64,000 nucleotides of DNA. It comes from Alitta virens (taxonomy: Eukaryota > Annelida > Polychaeta > Phyllodocida > Nereididae). Where the stretch lies: contig OW028574.1 in assembly GCA_932294295.1 (NCBI GenBank), forward strand, positions 13,030,215-13,094,214, written 5' to 3'. A program made the position numbers and the translations under genes. Under the pieces are notes generated by a model that saw only the letters and a program-made list of their open reading frames with translations, was not told the origin of the DNA and did no database searches. Positions 31,910 to 41,336 of the stretch are shown piece by piece; positions within the stretch are counted from its first letter, which is position 1; the number at the start of each line of letters is the position of its first letter.

Positions 31910-33178
31910 CTATTTAACTGTGACGTTCCGGGTGTTGGTTATCTCCATAATGGCTGGTGTTTCAGCATGAATCATTAATACTACGGGTTCTTTCAGAGCT
32001 TTCTTGAAATTCAGGGACAGCCTTACATGTCCATGGTCAGGTGCATAAGATGCCCCGTAAGATGGTTTTATATTAAAAGCATACATACAGTAACTGTGGG
32101 CAAAGTCATACAATGTAATATCATTACCAAAATCGTTTCCTAACTCTCTAAGCGTCTCATAGAGACTGAGATAGCTGGTAGAGACTCCATTCCCTTGTGC
32201 ATGATCAAAAGTAGGTGTAAAAGTGTTGATAGTATCGTTATTTACTGAGAGGGATATTCTTTGTAGATCATACGGTTTGAAATTGAAGGGGTTGAGTTTT
32301 AAATCTCCATTGTAAGCCTTAGCAGGTATTAAAGTGACAAGAATTCTAGAGGGTAGTCTATTGGGGAAAAGATTATCAAGGGTCCCTGAAGTAAAGCCTG
32401 TGTTTATATTTTCTACCCTAATATCTCTTTGAGTGTAGCAGTAGAGTGCCGGTCTAGTTTCTAATGACTTTCCAATAGCAAACTGTGTACGGGGGTCAAG
32501 CTGAATCATGTGAGCTTTAAACATTACTTCTTCCAGATGAATTTTATATGAACCTGTAGGCTCATGGTTAATGAGTGCGAATTCATTAGAGGTTCTGTCT
32601 AGCTTTATAGTTAATCTTGTATTGTTAAGTAGATACCTTTTTTGCATAAAAATATCCTCATAAAGAGGTCCTTGAAATTCTACAATATTGGATTTTTGAA
32701 AGAGATCCTTCTTTATCTGTGCCCCCTTATTCAACTCAATCAGGTCAATCTGGTCAGAATCATCCTTTACATAGCCTTGTGCTCTCAATTGAGAATTTTT
32801 AGCATCCTTACCGTAAGCCAATAAAGTGCTGAACATAGCTTTATAGGGGTAGTTATTAGATGAACTAATTTCTTTCCCCTCCAGTGAAACTGTGATTTTC
32901 TCAAATAGTGAGTGTAAGCTGTTGTTTACAGGTACTACCTTCTTATTTACCGCGATACCCGTATTGTCTTGTTTAACAATTTTCATTTTTACATATAGCT
33001 GGCTATTGTAGAGATCCAGAAAATGCTTTTGCTCGTTGATGTCAAATAGGATAGGTCCCTCGTCTGTCAGTTGGTTGACTGGTCTGAAATCCATATAATA
33101 TTGTCTATCAACATTTTGTTGAAGGGCCGGTGGTGAGGAAAAGTCGAGCTGAGGTAGGCTAGCTGTTTTAACATCCAT
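31910..33178 (-). CDS. Major capsid-like protein (double jelly-roll, F54H12.2-like)
   Basis: An intact 422-codon ORF. Characteristic blocks are INEQKHFLDLYNSQLYVKMK (residues about 47-66), PVNNSLHSLFEKITVSLEGK, the very typical SNNYPYKAMFSTLLAYGKDA, and a late HAYC/MYAFNIKP region. It ends in PVVLMIHAETPAIMEI. This pattern is that of the large capsid protein of animal Polintons, annotated in many genomes as F54H12.2-like. By established work these are double jelly-roll proteins. The ATG overlaps the stop of the upstream basic-protein gene (TAATG). The ORF is unbroken, unlike the neighbouring integrase and minor-capsid genes. Confidence 0.82.
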   Translation of the reverse strand: MDVKTASLPQLDFSSPPALQQNVDRQYYMDFRPVNQLTDEGPILFDINEQKHFLDLYNSQLYVKMKIVKQDNTGIAVNKKVVPVNNSLHSLFEKITVSLEGKEISSSNNYPYKAMFSTLLAYGKDAKNSQLRAQGYVKDDSDQIDLIELNKGAQIKKDLFQKSNIVEFQGPLYEDIFMQKRYLLNNTRLTIKLDRTSNEFALINHEPTGSYKIHLEEVMFKAHMIQLDPRTQFAIGKSLETRPALYCYTQRDIRVENINTGFTSGTLDNLFPNRLPSRILVTLIPAKAYNGDLKLNPFNFKPYDLQRISLSVNNDTINTFTPTFDHAQGNGVSTSYLSLYETLRELGNDFGNDITLYDFAHSYCMYAFNIKPSYGASYAPDHGHVRLSLNFKKALKEPVVLMIHAETPAIMEITNTRNVTVK

Positions 33179-33513
33179 TATTTTTTCTTAGGTTGTTGAC
33201 TGGTTGATCTCTTTTTACTGTATGATGGTTTTTGGGGTTTGGCCTTAGCTTTATTCGAGTTTGTCTTTCTTCTCTTAGCCTGAGGCTTTGTTTGAGCTTT
33301 CTTCTTACGCTTAGCTGTTGACAGCTCCTCCTTGGTCTGATCAAAAGTTTTTTTGATATCTGATGTCAGTTCAACCTTGACCCTGGGTAAGGTTTTATGG
33401 ACTTTAGGGCTTTCTATAATGTATTGAGGGTTATCTGATCCTGAATATCGTCTCAATCCGTCGGTTACAAAGGGTGTAGGTCTGCTAGGCTGTGTAGAGA
33501 AATATGTTTCCAT
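33178..33513 (-). CDS. Lys/Arg-rich basic protein (core-protein-like)
   Basis: An intact 111-codon ORF. The N-terminal half contains YIIESPKVHKTLPRVKVELT. The C-terminal 45 residues are mostly Lys, Arg, Ser, Gln (AKRKKKAQTKPQAKRRKTN, then SYSKKRSTSQQPKKK). Such tails bind DNA, and small basic proteins beside the capsid genes are usual in Polintons. A packaging/condensing role is inferred. A TATATAAG box at 33565-33558 lies 44 nt upstream, so this may start the capsid transcription unit. The stop overlaps the major capsid ATG by one base. Confidence 0.7.
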   Translation of the reverse strand: METYFSTQPSRPTPFVTDGLRRYSGSDNPQYIIESPKVHKTLPRVKVELTSDIKKTFDQTKEELSTAKRKKKAQTKPQAKRRKTNSNKAKAKPQKPSYSKKRSTSQQPKKK

Positions 33514-33536
33514 CCTGATGTGTTTGATAGAAATGA

Positions 33537-33939
33537 CTACACCGGATGTTGCGAAGGCTTATATACAAAGTGTAGGGTGATGTGTGTCATCCCTTCGGCC
33601 GCCCAAAGTTTTTGCTCAGTAGAGACATTTAACATGTAAATGTGGATAGTATCTATAAAGTGTTGTGTGATTGGTAGATAGTAGGGTGTATAGTTCATTT
33701 CTTTATTACCTATGTACCTCAGTATATTTAACTGATTTTGCCCCACAATTGTAGAGTTACAAATGTTGCTGCATATGTATACAGGATGTGGAACTGTAGT
33801 CTTGTGTTGACAGAGGGCAACTTTCCAGCCGCTTCCTAACCTTAAGGGCCTGTTTAATCTGACTTTGAAATTAACAGGGGTGTTTTCGAAAAAACTCTGA
33901 GCTATGATTGTTGTTTAGTATAATGTAAAAGTCATCCAT
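33537..33939 (-). pseudogene. Minor capsid (penton-like) protein, short and frameshifted
   Basis: An ATG at 33939 (MDDFYIILNNNHSSEF) opens a frame that closes within about 22 codons. One base away, from the A tract at 33889-33894, a second frame runs to the stop at 33537. It contains RLNRPLRLGSGWKVAL and later YTPYYLPITQHFIDTIHIY and ITLHFVYKP. The 'L..W.VAL' start and the 'Y.P....DTI.I...TLHF' end are those of the Polinton minor (penton-like) capsid protein. At about 134 codons in total it is much shorter than the 250-400 residues usual for that family, so the middle seems missing. The start overlaps the end of the integrase gene by 8 nt (ATGGATGA). Confidence 0.65.
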
Positions 33940-35027
33940 ATTTTCTAATTTCTGAAGCTTTAATCCAGGAATCAAACTTCTTACTGTAGCCTAACCAACG
34001 AACTAACGCCTCTCTCTTTCCTTGTCTAGTGCGATGTCTGAGAACTTTCTCGACCTTATATAGGTCGTTATCAGTTACTGGGGCTCTTTGCATCTCCTGC
34101 TCATAGAAGCTACCATTGACCTTCTCCTTGTTTAAATCTATTACGCCATAGCGTGGCGGGTGTGACGCAATCCTTTTATCGATAATGAAAATTTCCTCTG
34201 TCCATTTTCTGTCAAACCCCTTTTCGAACTTTATCCTCGCTAAAGATAATCTTACTTTATCCCCTATGCTAAATTTATATGTAACCTTCTTGTGTTCTTT
34301 CTCTTTTTAACTCTATGGGTAAATATAGCTTTTCATAAAGCTCTTGCTGATTCTCCTCTGTAACCTGGCTAGGTGTCATCCCTATAGAGGAGTGTTTGGT
34401 ATTATTATAACTAGAGACAATTTCTTGAAGGTTATCGATATATCTATGATCTTGGTGTTTTGTAAAGAGTTTGTATATTCGGTTTTTGATGGTCCTGATT
34501 ACCCTCTCAGCATAGTTTGCATGGTAAACATTATAAGCTAGTACATGGTTTATTTTTTTAGATTTCAGATAATTCTGTACAAGCTTAGCTGTATATTCTT
34601 TACCCTGATCGCTCCTTAACTCTTTTACTGTGAGGCCCTCCTTGAAAATTTTTTTCATAACATGAACCATCTCTTCTCCTGTTTTACTTTTCATAGGCTC
34701 AATTCTTAGATACCTTGAAAATAAGTCAATGAATACCGCCAGGTATTTAGCTCTGTCGTTATGCTTACTAAATTTCTGGACATCCATTAAGTCAGTATCC
34801 ATAATCTCATTCATTCCTCCTACAATAATTGATTCTCTCTTAAATCTTAATGTAGGTTGCTTGTGTACCAGATAGGTGTACTGCTCTGATAGCCATTTGT
34901 TTACATCCTTAAACTTGAGCTTATGAGGGTTGCCTGAGGCTTTTATACTTTGCCAGAGCTTGATTACCCCTGAGTAACTACCTGGTTTACTAGCGTCATA
35001 GTAAATAGATTTTAAATAATTATCCAT
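33932..35027 (-). pseudogene. Polinton integrase (DDE, chromodomain), frameshifted
   Basis: ATG 35027 (MDNYLKSIYYD). The rve-type core shows MDTDLMDVQ (first Asp about 79), ELRSDQGKEY (Asp 140) and NYAERVIRTIKNRIY (Glu 174), with SSYNNTKHSSIGMTP after. The spacing between the last two acidic residues is 33. This frame closes at 34275. The expected C-terminal parts appear in the neighbouring frame: an SH3-like strand (FSIGDKVRLSLARI), then a chromodomain (KVEKVLRHRTRQGKR, ALVRWLGYSKKFDSWI) ending in TGA at 33932. The frame change lies at or near the 5-base T tract 34304-34308. In Polintons this enzyme inserts the element. Both flanking genes overlap it by 8 nt (ATGGATAA and ATGGATGA). Confidence 0.85.
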
Positions 35028-35262
35028 TATTGAGTAATACCCTTCTGTCTTTTATAGTAGGGTTCGGGAGAAGAAATCCTATACTACTGCTTAGAAGTCC
35101 TACCCAAAGCTCGCTCAGGGGGTGACTGATTGATAGATTGACAATACATGCTATTATTACTACATAGAGTATGATAATCTGGCTAAAAAATACTACCTCG
35201 TTCTTGGGGATTTTAACCCCCAAGACTTGCCAGTTCTCGTTGTGTATTGATTGAGTCTCCAT
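35020..35262 (-). CDS. Small conserved Polinton membrane protein
   Basis: An intact 80-codon ORF. One strong hydrophobic span, VVFFSQIIILYVVIIACIV (about residues 23-41), is followed by ELWVGLLSSSIGFLLPNPTI. The 'LW..LLSS.IG..LP.P' ending is a pattern I associate with a short membrane protein found beside the integrase in many Polintons. Its role is unknown. A TATAAATA box (35302-35295) lies 32 nt upstream of the ATG. The end overlaps the integrase start by 8 nt. Confidence 0.7.
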   Translation of the reverse strand: METQSIHNENWQVLGVKIPKNEVVFFSQIIILYVVIIACIVNLSISHPLSELWVGLLSSSIGFLLPNPTIKDRRVLLNNG

Positions 35263-35671
35263 GACAAACTGATCATGAATTTGTTTGACATCTTTATTTA
35301 TACTCAGGGTTGAAATTTGACAGTATACATTACTATGTAGAAATAACTCTGCAGTGTTTTAGTATATATACATGTACATATGTCACAAAATTTTATCAGC
35401 ATACATTACTACGTAGAAATAACTCTGTCACATTTTAGTATATAAGCATATGTGTATATTTCATAACAGTCTGCAGGCATCCCCCTCCCTACTAGATATA
35501 TATATATATAGAAATAACTCTGTCATATTTTAGTATATAAACGTATGTACATATTTCATGAGTTGGAGCATTTTAGTATATATATATAAACAGCTGTACA
35601 TATGTACATATTTCATGACTATAATCTTTACATATATACACATCTTTTAGTACATTTACATGTTATATATA
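35263..35671. promoter_or_regulatory. Intergenic tandem repeats before the integrase/capsid genes
   Basis: This 409 bp gap between the polymerase stop and the membrane-protein start holds 3-4 degenerate copies of a motif like AGAAATAACTCTGTCA + TTTTAGTATATA (near 35337, 35415, 35510), spaced 80-95 bp apart, with a TATAAATA box at 35295-35302. It probably serves as the promoter region for the downstream gene cluster (inference). Confidence 0.6.
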
Positions 35672-38600
35672 CTAATAACCATATGGTAACGTGTCATAAC
35701 TATCTAGTAACACCCTCTTGGTATAAACCAGTTTTACAGTTTTATAAGATGCCTTGTTAAAAACTCGTCCATGTACTTTATCTCTAACAAACATGTTGTA
35801 TGTAGGCAGTCTGATGACCAGCCCTCTGGTTACAACTTGTTGGATGTTTTCAAAAGTTACAATCTGGCTATTGAGATGGTTCATGATGATGCCTTTGAAT
35901 TTAACTATTTCTGTGTTGTCGCTAAGTCTGTAGCTGTAGGATTTAGGGCCGGAAGAAATGAATGCTGTTATGTACAGATCTGCAGGTAGCTCGTCGGTCA
36001 GTTGTCCAAGAAAGTCTCCTAGTGGTGGCATATCTTGATCTCCGAGGGATGTGAAGATGACAGAGTCTGTGTCCATATAGAGAACCCTCCTTCCTAACTG
36101 GTCGATGAGCCCGTAGAGTTTAAGCCTTGCCCAGCATGTTGTGAATGATGCTACAACGTCGTTTGTCTTGACGTTGTCAGGCTCAAATGTTTCCCTACTT
36201 TTGGTTTCTACCAGTAGGCAGTCCTCGCTGATCATGTAGATCATCATGATCTCTACCGACGCCTCATTGGCTAGTTGTTTAAATTTGGAGGGATCTGTGA
36301 TGTACTGGGTTTTGACCCGGTTCGGTTTCTCTCCGAACTTACCCCAAAAGCTGTTGAGTGCTAGCTTGGCTACTGTTCTTAGGCCTGTGTTTGGTCTGAT
36401 GTTTTCCGGCCTTAAATTGATTCCTTCAGCCTCTAGATAACTCTGGATGTAGGTCTCGCGATCTTCCAGTGTTTTGACCCACCCCGGGTATCCTGATGCC
36501 TCCTGTTTAATCCTGAGAAATGTGTCAACATATCCTCGGAATAGAGTGTCTGAAGAGTCCTTCCAGTGGTAAACTTCGTAAATCTTGAGGATGGTGTAAC
36601 CTTTGTCTATAGCCTTCAAGATTTCAGGTGTGCAATAGGTACCTATGATTACTCTCTGTTCAATACAACATTGACATGGTAGTGGGTTGTGCTCATCTGC
36701 ACATGTACGGCATAAGGGGAATTTAAGTCGACCTCCTGATCTGTAGGGTAGAACCTCTTGGGGGCAATACTTTAATTTTGGCTATACCAAAGTAGGACTT
36801 CATGCTGTAGTCGAAATCCTTGGTTAATATCTGAGGGTGGCCTACAGGTAGAGAATTGTATTTATTTACCGAGGGGTAGAGACTTGTATAGTCAAAATAA
36901 TGGATCTTTTCACCCTCTACTACTTGGTGATGAAGGCGTAATGACGATGTCCTGCCTCCGAAGAACGAGTCTCTGATGTGGAGTCTTGTGGGGATATCCA
37001 GCGACGAGACAACGTTCTTCATCTCCTGATCTTCATTGACCTGCTATTTAAACTGGCATTCCCATATAGTGATAACTGTTGAGGTTGTGGTCTTGAGAAA
37101 GATCTCCCTCTGTACGGTCTTCTGATAGATCTGTTCCATTGTCTGATTATTGTAACTGTCTTTGATAGATCTCTCAGGGAAACATGTAGGGCAGCCGTGC
37201 CACCTGCAGCCGTAAAACTCGTAGAGAACACCATTGCTGTCTGCTCCATCTACTCTGTAAGACCCTACTGACAACTCCCCTATATTGCGGGCATGTTGTA
37301 TGAAGGTCTTGTTACTATGACTTAGATATTCAAGCCATTGAATAGATTTGTAGCTATGCCCATATCGGGCTGTGTATCCTTGAGGGGGGATGTGGGCTAT
37401 GTCGGAGTTTAGGAAGGTTTTTTCTTTAATATCTGCAGATAGTAGTGTCTCATTGTTGTGATAATACTGTCCTCCTACCATTGTGACCTCTGGGGTGGTA
37501 TTGTCTTCAAGGGTTACTCTGTATCGCTCCTTGAGAAAGTTTTGCCTGAAGATCTGCATACATGTTGAGGCTATGGTGACCTGGGAGAGTGGGTCGATAT
37601 CCATGGTTCCTGTCTCAGTCTCTAGAATGGTTATATCTTTGATGAGTTGCTGGAATTTCGTGCATGCCTCCCTAAGAATCTTGACATCTGTTCTACAGTA
37701 CTCCTCCATATCATTGTGCATATCATAGGGGCCCTGTAGGCTATCGTACCATTGTGGGTCAACATCTTTGCTGTAGAATTCTATTAGGGGGTAGTGGGGG
37801 AAATGTCTCTGATGGAAGTGTTGTCTGGTGTTGAACATATGAGGGAAATCACCTTTCTTTAGTGATGATGAGAGTCCTAAAGTCTTGGGTAGTTCCTTGA
37901 GAGCCATTGGCAGAAAGTTGAGAGAGTCTATGAATCTAATACCTGCTTGGGGTATATTCATGTACATTATTTTTGTGCCAATCTTGGTGAGCTCTGGCTG
38001 GATTCCATTTTGAAGAAGGTATCCTTGTAGGAAGAGGAAGTCATAGCCTTTTCCATTATGAGCGATGCATGTGAAACCCCTGTGCTTGTCGTTGATGAGC
38101 CATTTACCAAAATCTTGTACTGTCGCATCTCCTTTGAAAACCACCTCCTTCTGATAGCAGCATTTACATGTGAGTTTTTTGTCATGGCTGAGACATTTGA
38201 TGCCACATTGAGTGCAGTGTGCGTGGTCATCATTACATTCGTCGCAGCTAGCTTGTGCCACAACGAGGTTGGGTATGTGTTGCTGAAGTCCACAATACCA
38301 TTTGGCACAGTGTTGACACCTTCTACATGATGAGCATGTGTAGTCAGCTGTGCAGACTGTACAGGTGTTTTTTCTCGGTCTCGGACTGTAACCATTTTGA
38401 CATTGGAATATTTTTATCCTGTGTTGACTCAAAGTCGAAGTAGATAAATTTTCCCTTGCTAACTTTCTGTTTTGATGCTCTCATGTAACAGAGATGCTGA
38501 CCTGAAAAGTAGTCTTGGCATAGACGACATTGCCATTCTCCGCAGATGTGGTCTTCTTTGGACCTTTTCAAGGTGTCGAGCAGTTTCTTACACCCTTGGC

Positions 38601-40203
38601 AAAAGAAGTATTGCTGACATTTGGATAGTTTTTCTTCCCCTATGGATGGTCCGTTTTTGAATCTCTCTATCTGTCTGTGGTTTGTGAAACAGTCTGAACT
38701 GCGACAAGTTCTGTTACAGTCTTGACATTTGACGGGGTGTTCCCATGTACAATCTTTTCTCGTGCATACCATACATTTGTTTTGACAGAAATGAGGTGAT
38801 CTTTTGCTGTGGTATTTGAGACATTCTATACAGATTTCTTTATTGGTGAGAAGTTCTGATATTCTGGTGATGGCGTGGAAATGTTGACCGTCTTTGTAGA
38901 GAAATATCTTGGTCTCTCTGGTCTTAGACCTTGCATAGATAGTGTCATGACCAGTATCTTTATCTATGACGACTATCTGTACATCGAGGTGATCTTCGAA
39001 TTTGTAGAACTCCCTGATTTCGATTTGTCTATCTGCTGGCAGTTTTACTTCTTTTAGAAGCTGGAGAGCTCTCCCTCTTTGAGAGTTTAGGCCTTTTCTG
39101 TGAGCTCTTGATGTCATTATGAGTGCTTTATAGTTAGGGTCCTCTTGCAGTTTCGCTATGCATATGGTAATTGCTCGTGCTGCACAGGTGTAGTCGTCTG
39201 GTAGTTCGGGGATGAATACCATGCATCTTTTCTTGATGATGGTGTTGTTCCTGTCTTTGATGTCAAGGTTGGTGATGGTTAGAGCTCGATTGGGTTTTAC
39301 CGCCTTTGTCGGTGTTTGTTGATAAACGTTCAGTGTTTGTTGACAGTAATGCCCGCCCTTGTATATGGAGAAACATCTTTTGCAGATATTGTGGGAGTGT
39401 AATAATCTCTGAATATTTGAGACTGCGTGAATACCTTGATGATTCTGGAAGAGGTAAAGTGTTGTCTCGTTGTACGGCCCTCCGTATAAGATTTTGTGAT
39501 CTTGATCAAGTAGAATAATCTGTACGTCGAGGTAGGTCTCAAATCTTGGGAGGTCTTCTGTCATAACTTGGTGTTCTGGTGGCAGCTGAACACTTCTTAA
39601 AAGTGAAAGCGCCATGCCCAGTTGAGATTGAGGACCACTTTTTTCAGCCCTTTATGCTTTACAGAGCTCTGCAGCTCTGGGGTCATTTTGTGCTTTGGCC
39701 CTAGCTACAACTATGGCCCTGACAGTTTGTGTGTTGTCATTGCCTAGAAGTGGTATGGTTATGTAAGACTTACCGCCTCCTCTGTCATGATGAAGAGCTC
39801 CTACTTCTACCTGGAATGAACTATCGACGCTCATACTCTGGGCTGATTGTAGGACCTTTTCCATTCTGTCCATGATGGTCTTTGCTGTGATGAAGTTTTG
39901 AGGTCTCATATGGATGACTATGTCCTGTCTGAGATCCTTATGCTGAATGATGACTCTGGCTCTGTCTTCAGGATCATGATGTTGTGCAGCTCTGTCAATA
40001 ACATCTTGAAACATATCTTCAAGTTCTTGATGTATGTTGAGTAATCTGTGGCCTGCATAATCTTGGTTAAATGTAGCTCTGAAGCTTCTTTCTTCATAAC
40101 CATATCTTCTAGCTGTTCTGTGGTTGGTTTGTGTGATCTGGTAAGGTGCTGGCCTTGGTCTCTTTGCTCTGTGTGGCTCTGGTGACAAGTCTCTTTTAGC
40201 CAT
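35672..40203 (-). pseudogene. Polinton protein-primed type DNA polymerase B, interrupted
   Basis: ATG 40203 (MAKRDLSPEPHRAKRPRP). The N-terminus has DSSFQVEVGALHHDRGGGKS, then two tandem copies of a Polinton polymerase N-terminal domain (QTVRAIVVARAKAQNDP... and YTCAARAITICIAKLQEDP..., each ending in a DVQI strand and CxxC/HxxC). Exo I is FIYFDFES (about 38440), Exo II HNGKGYDF, Exo III YCRTDVKILREA. Motif A is FDYTSLYPSVNKYN, motif B KLALNSFWGKFGEK, motif C LYMDTDSVIF, end DTLPYGY. Breaks: in-frame TAA at 39652-39654, frame change at the T6 tract 38368-38373, in-frame TAG at 37044-37046, and a frame change with likely small deletion near 36750. A Cys-rich insert (CSSCRRCQHCAKWYC) lies between Exo I and the HIPNLVVAQ strand. 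A TATATAAG box at 40244-40237 lies 33 nt upstream. The enzyme replicates the element; this copy cannot make it as read. Confidence 0.9.
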
Positions 40204-40236
40204 GGTGGGGTGTATGACTAGCTGATGTCATGATGT

Positions 40237-40244
40237 CTTATATA
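40237..40244 (-). promoter_or_regulatory. TATA box of the polymerase gene
   Basis: TATATAAG on the minus strand, 33 nt before the ATG at 40203. The same octamer precedes the basic-protein and PC4-like genes. Confidence 0.6.
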
Positions 40245-40439
40245 TACTGATGATTATGTAATAAATGCTATTTTTAGATCTATAAAGATATATCCATCCT
40301 ATTATTTGACACTATGTGATCATAAAAACCCTGTCATCTTCTCTATGCCTGAAGGGTTGTGTAAAATTGTGAGATATGGTAGAGATGGTTATGTGTAACA
40401 GATATTGTGAAATTATGATGAGTCATCTGGTTATAGTTA

Positions 40440-41259
40440 AGACAGGTTTATTCTTTGTATGACTGTGTGTAAAGGTGTCCATGCCCTTGGGCACAGGCAG
40501 GTGGCATGTTCTCTACCCTGTTGTGCTCTGATGTGTAACAATCCTCTTGTGAAATAACATGTGTATTGATGTGTATCGTTAGTCATTGTGAAATTATGAT
40601 GAGTCAGTGGTGATCTGATATGGTCATGCATGGGTTAATCATTAATGTCTATGTAAGGTGTTAATTATGAACATCTTGACACAAAGGCAGAATATTATGT
40701 CATTAATAGGTTGTGTGCAGTGTTATGGGTATCAAAAGAAAAAATTATTATCATTAATAATTATGGTCATTAATGATGTTATTAAAAGGTTTAGCCCCTG
40801 AATGAAACTACTTATGAGTATTAATGGGTTATGTAATAAGTTAATTATCTCTGATGATTATGTAAAAATTTATGAATATCAAAAGAAAATAATTATGATC
40901 ATTAATGAGATTATGTAATTATACTCATCAATGATTATGCAACATACATTTTAGCCACATCCCCTTTTCACACTCCTCTGAAAGAAACTAATTATGATCA
41001 TTAATGAGGTTATGTAATGAGTTAATTATCACTGATGGGGTTATGTAACAATTTATGAATATCAAAAGAAAATAATTATGATCTTAATGAGGTTATGTAA
41101 TTATAATTATGATCTTAATGAGGTTATGTAACTATGCTCATTAATGATTATGTAACAATTAGCCACACCCCTTTTTCGCACCTCCACTGCAATGCCCCCC
41201 TATTCAGTGGGGCGTGTAACCAGTGGTGTCTAAACCCCTACATATAGTAGTGTGTGTCT
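40440..41259 (-). repeat. Right terminal inverted repeat of the Polinton
   Basis: Mirror of 22853-23830, diverged and with different copy numbers of internal motifs. Multiple TTATGAATATCAAAAGAAAA and AATTATGATCATTAATGA blocks lie in 40730-41160. The outermost match is CCCCTACATATAGTAGT at about 41236-41252. Confidence 0.85.
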
Positions 41260-41268
41260 ACAGAAATA

Positions 41269-41270
<2 letters not shown>

Positions 41271-41334
<64 letters not shown>
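41271..41334. repeat. (TA)n microsatellite beside the right Polinton end
   Basis: About 30 TA units start 12 bp outside the proposed right terminus. The repeat may mask or have altered the target duplication. Confidence 0.95.

Positions 41335-41336
<2 letters not shown>

Larger units (their letters stand above)
22853..41259. mobile_element. Polinton/Maverick (adintovirus-like) element, 18.4 kb
   Basis: The ends are inverted repeats: TACTACTATATGTAGGGG near 22862 is mirrored near 41250. Both ends can be read to begin with AG, as reported for Polintons, giving 22853 and 41259 as termini; no 6 bp target duplication could be confirmed. Size, inverted repeats and gene set (DNA polymerase B, retroviral-like integrase with chromodomain, packaging ATPase, major- and minor-capsid-like proteins, small conserved proteins) identify a Polinton, an endogenous virus-like element. 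The core genes are all on the minus strand and accessory genes fill the left third on both strands. Several genes are interrupted, so this copy appears inactive unless some breaks are assembly errors. No adenovirus-type protease was found. Confidence 0.92.

Noticed and set aside
37019..37249. 76-codon minus-strand ORF
   Set aside because: It is an alternative frame over the polymerase gene; the frame holding GCRWHGCPTCFPERS fits the family instead.
38058..38443. Plus-strand ORFs over the polymerase
   Set aside because: Antisense shadows of the exonuclease region.
22847..41265. A 6 bp target duplication at the Polinton ends
   Set aside because: TAATGC before the left end and ACAGAA after the right end do not match; the right flank is next to a TA microsatellite, so the border may have changed.
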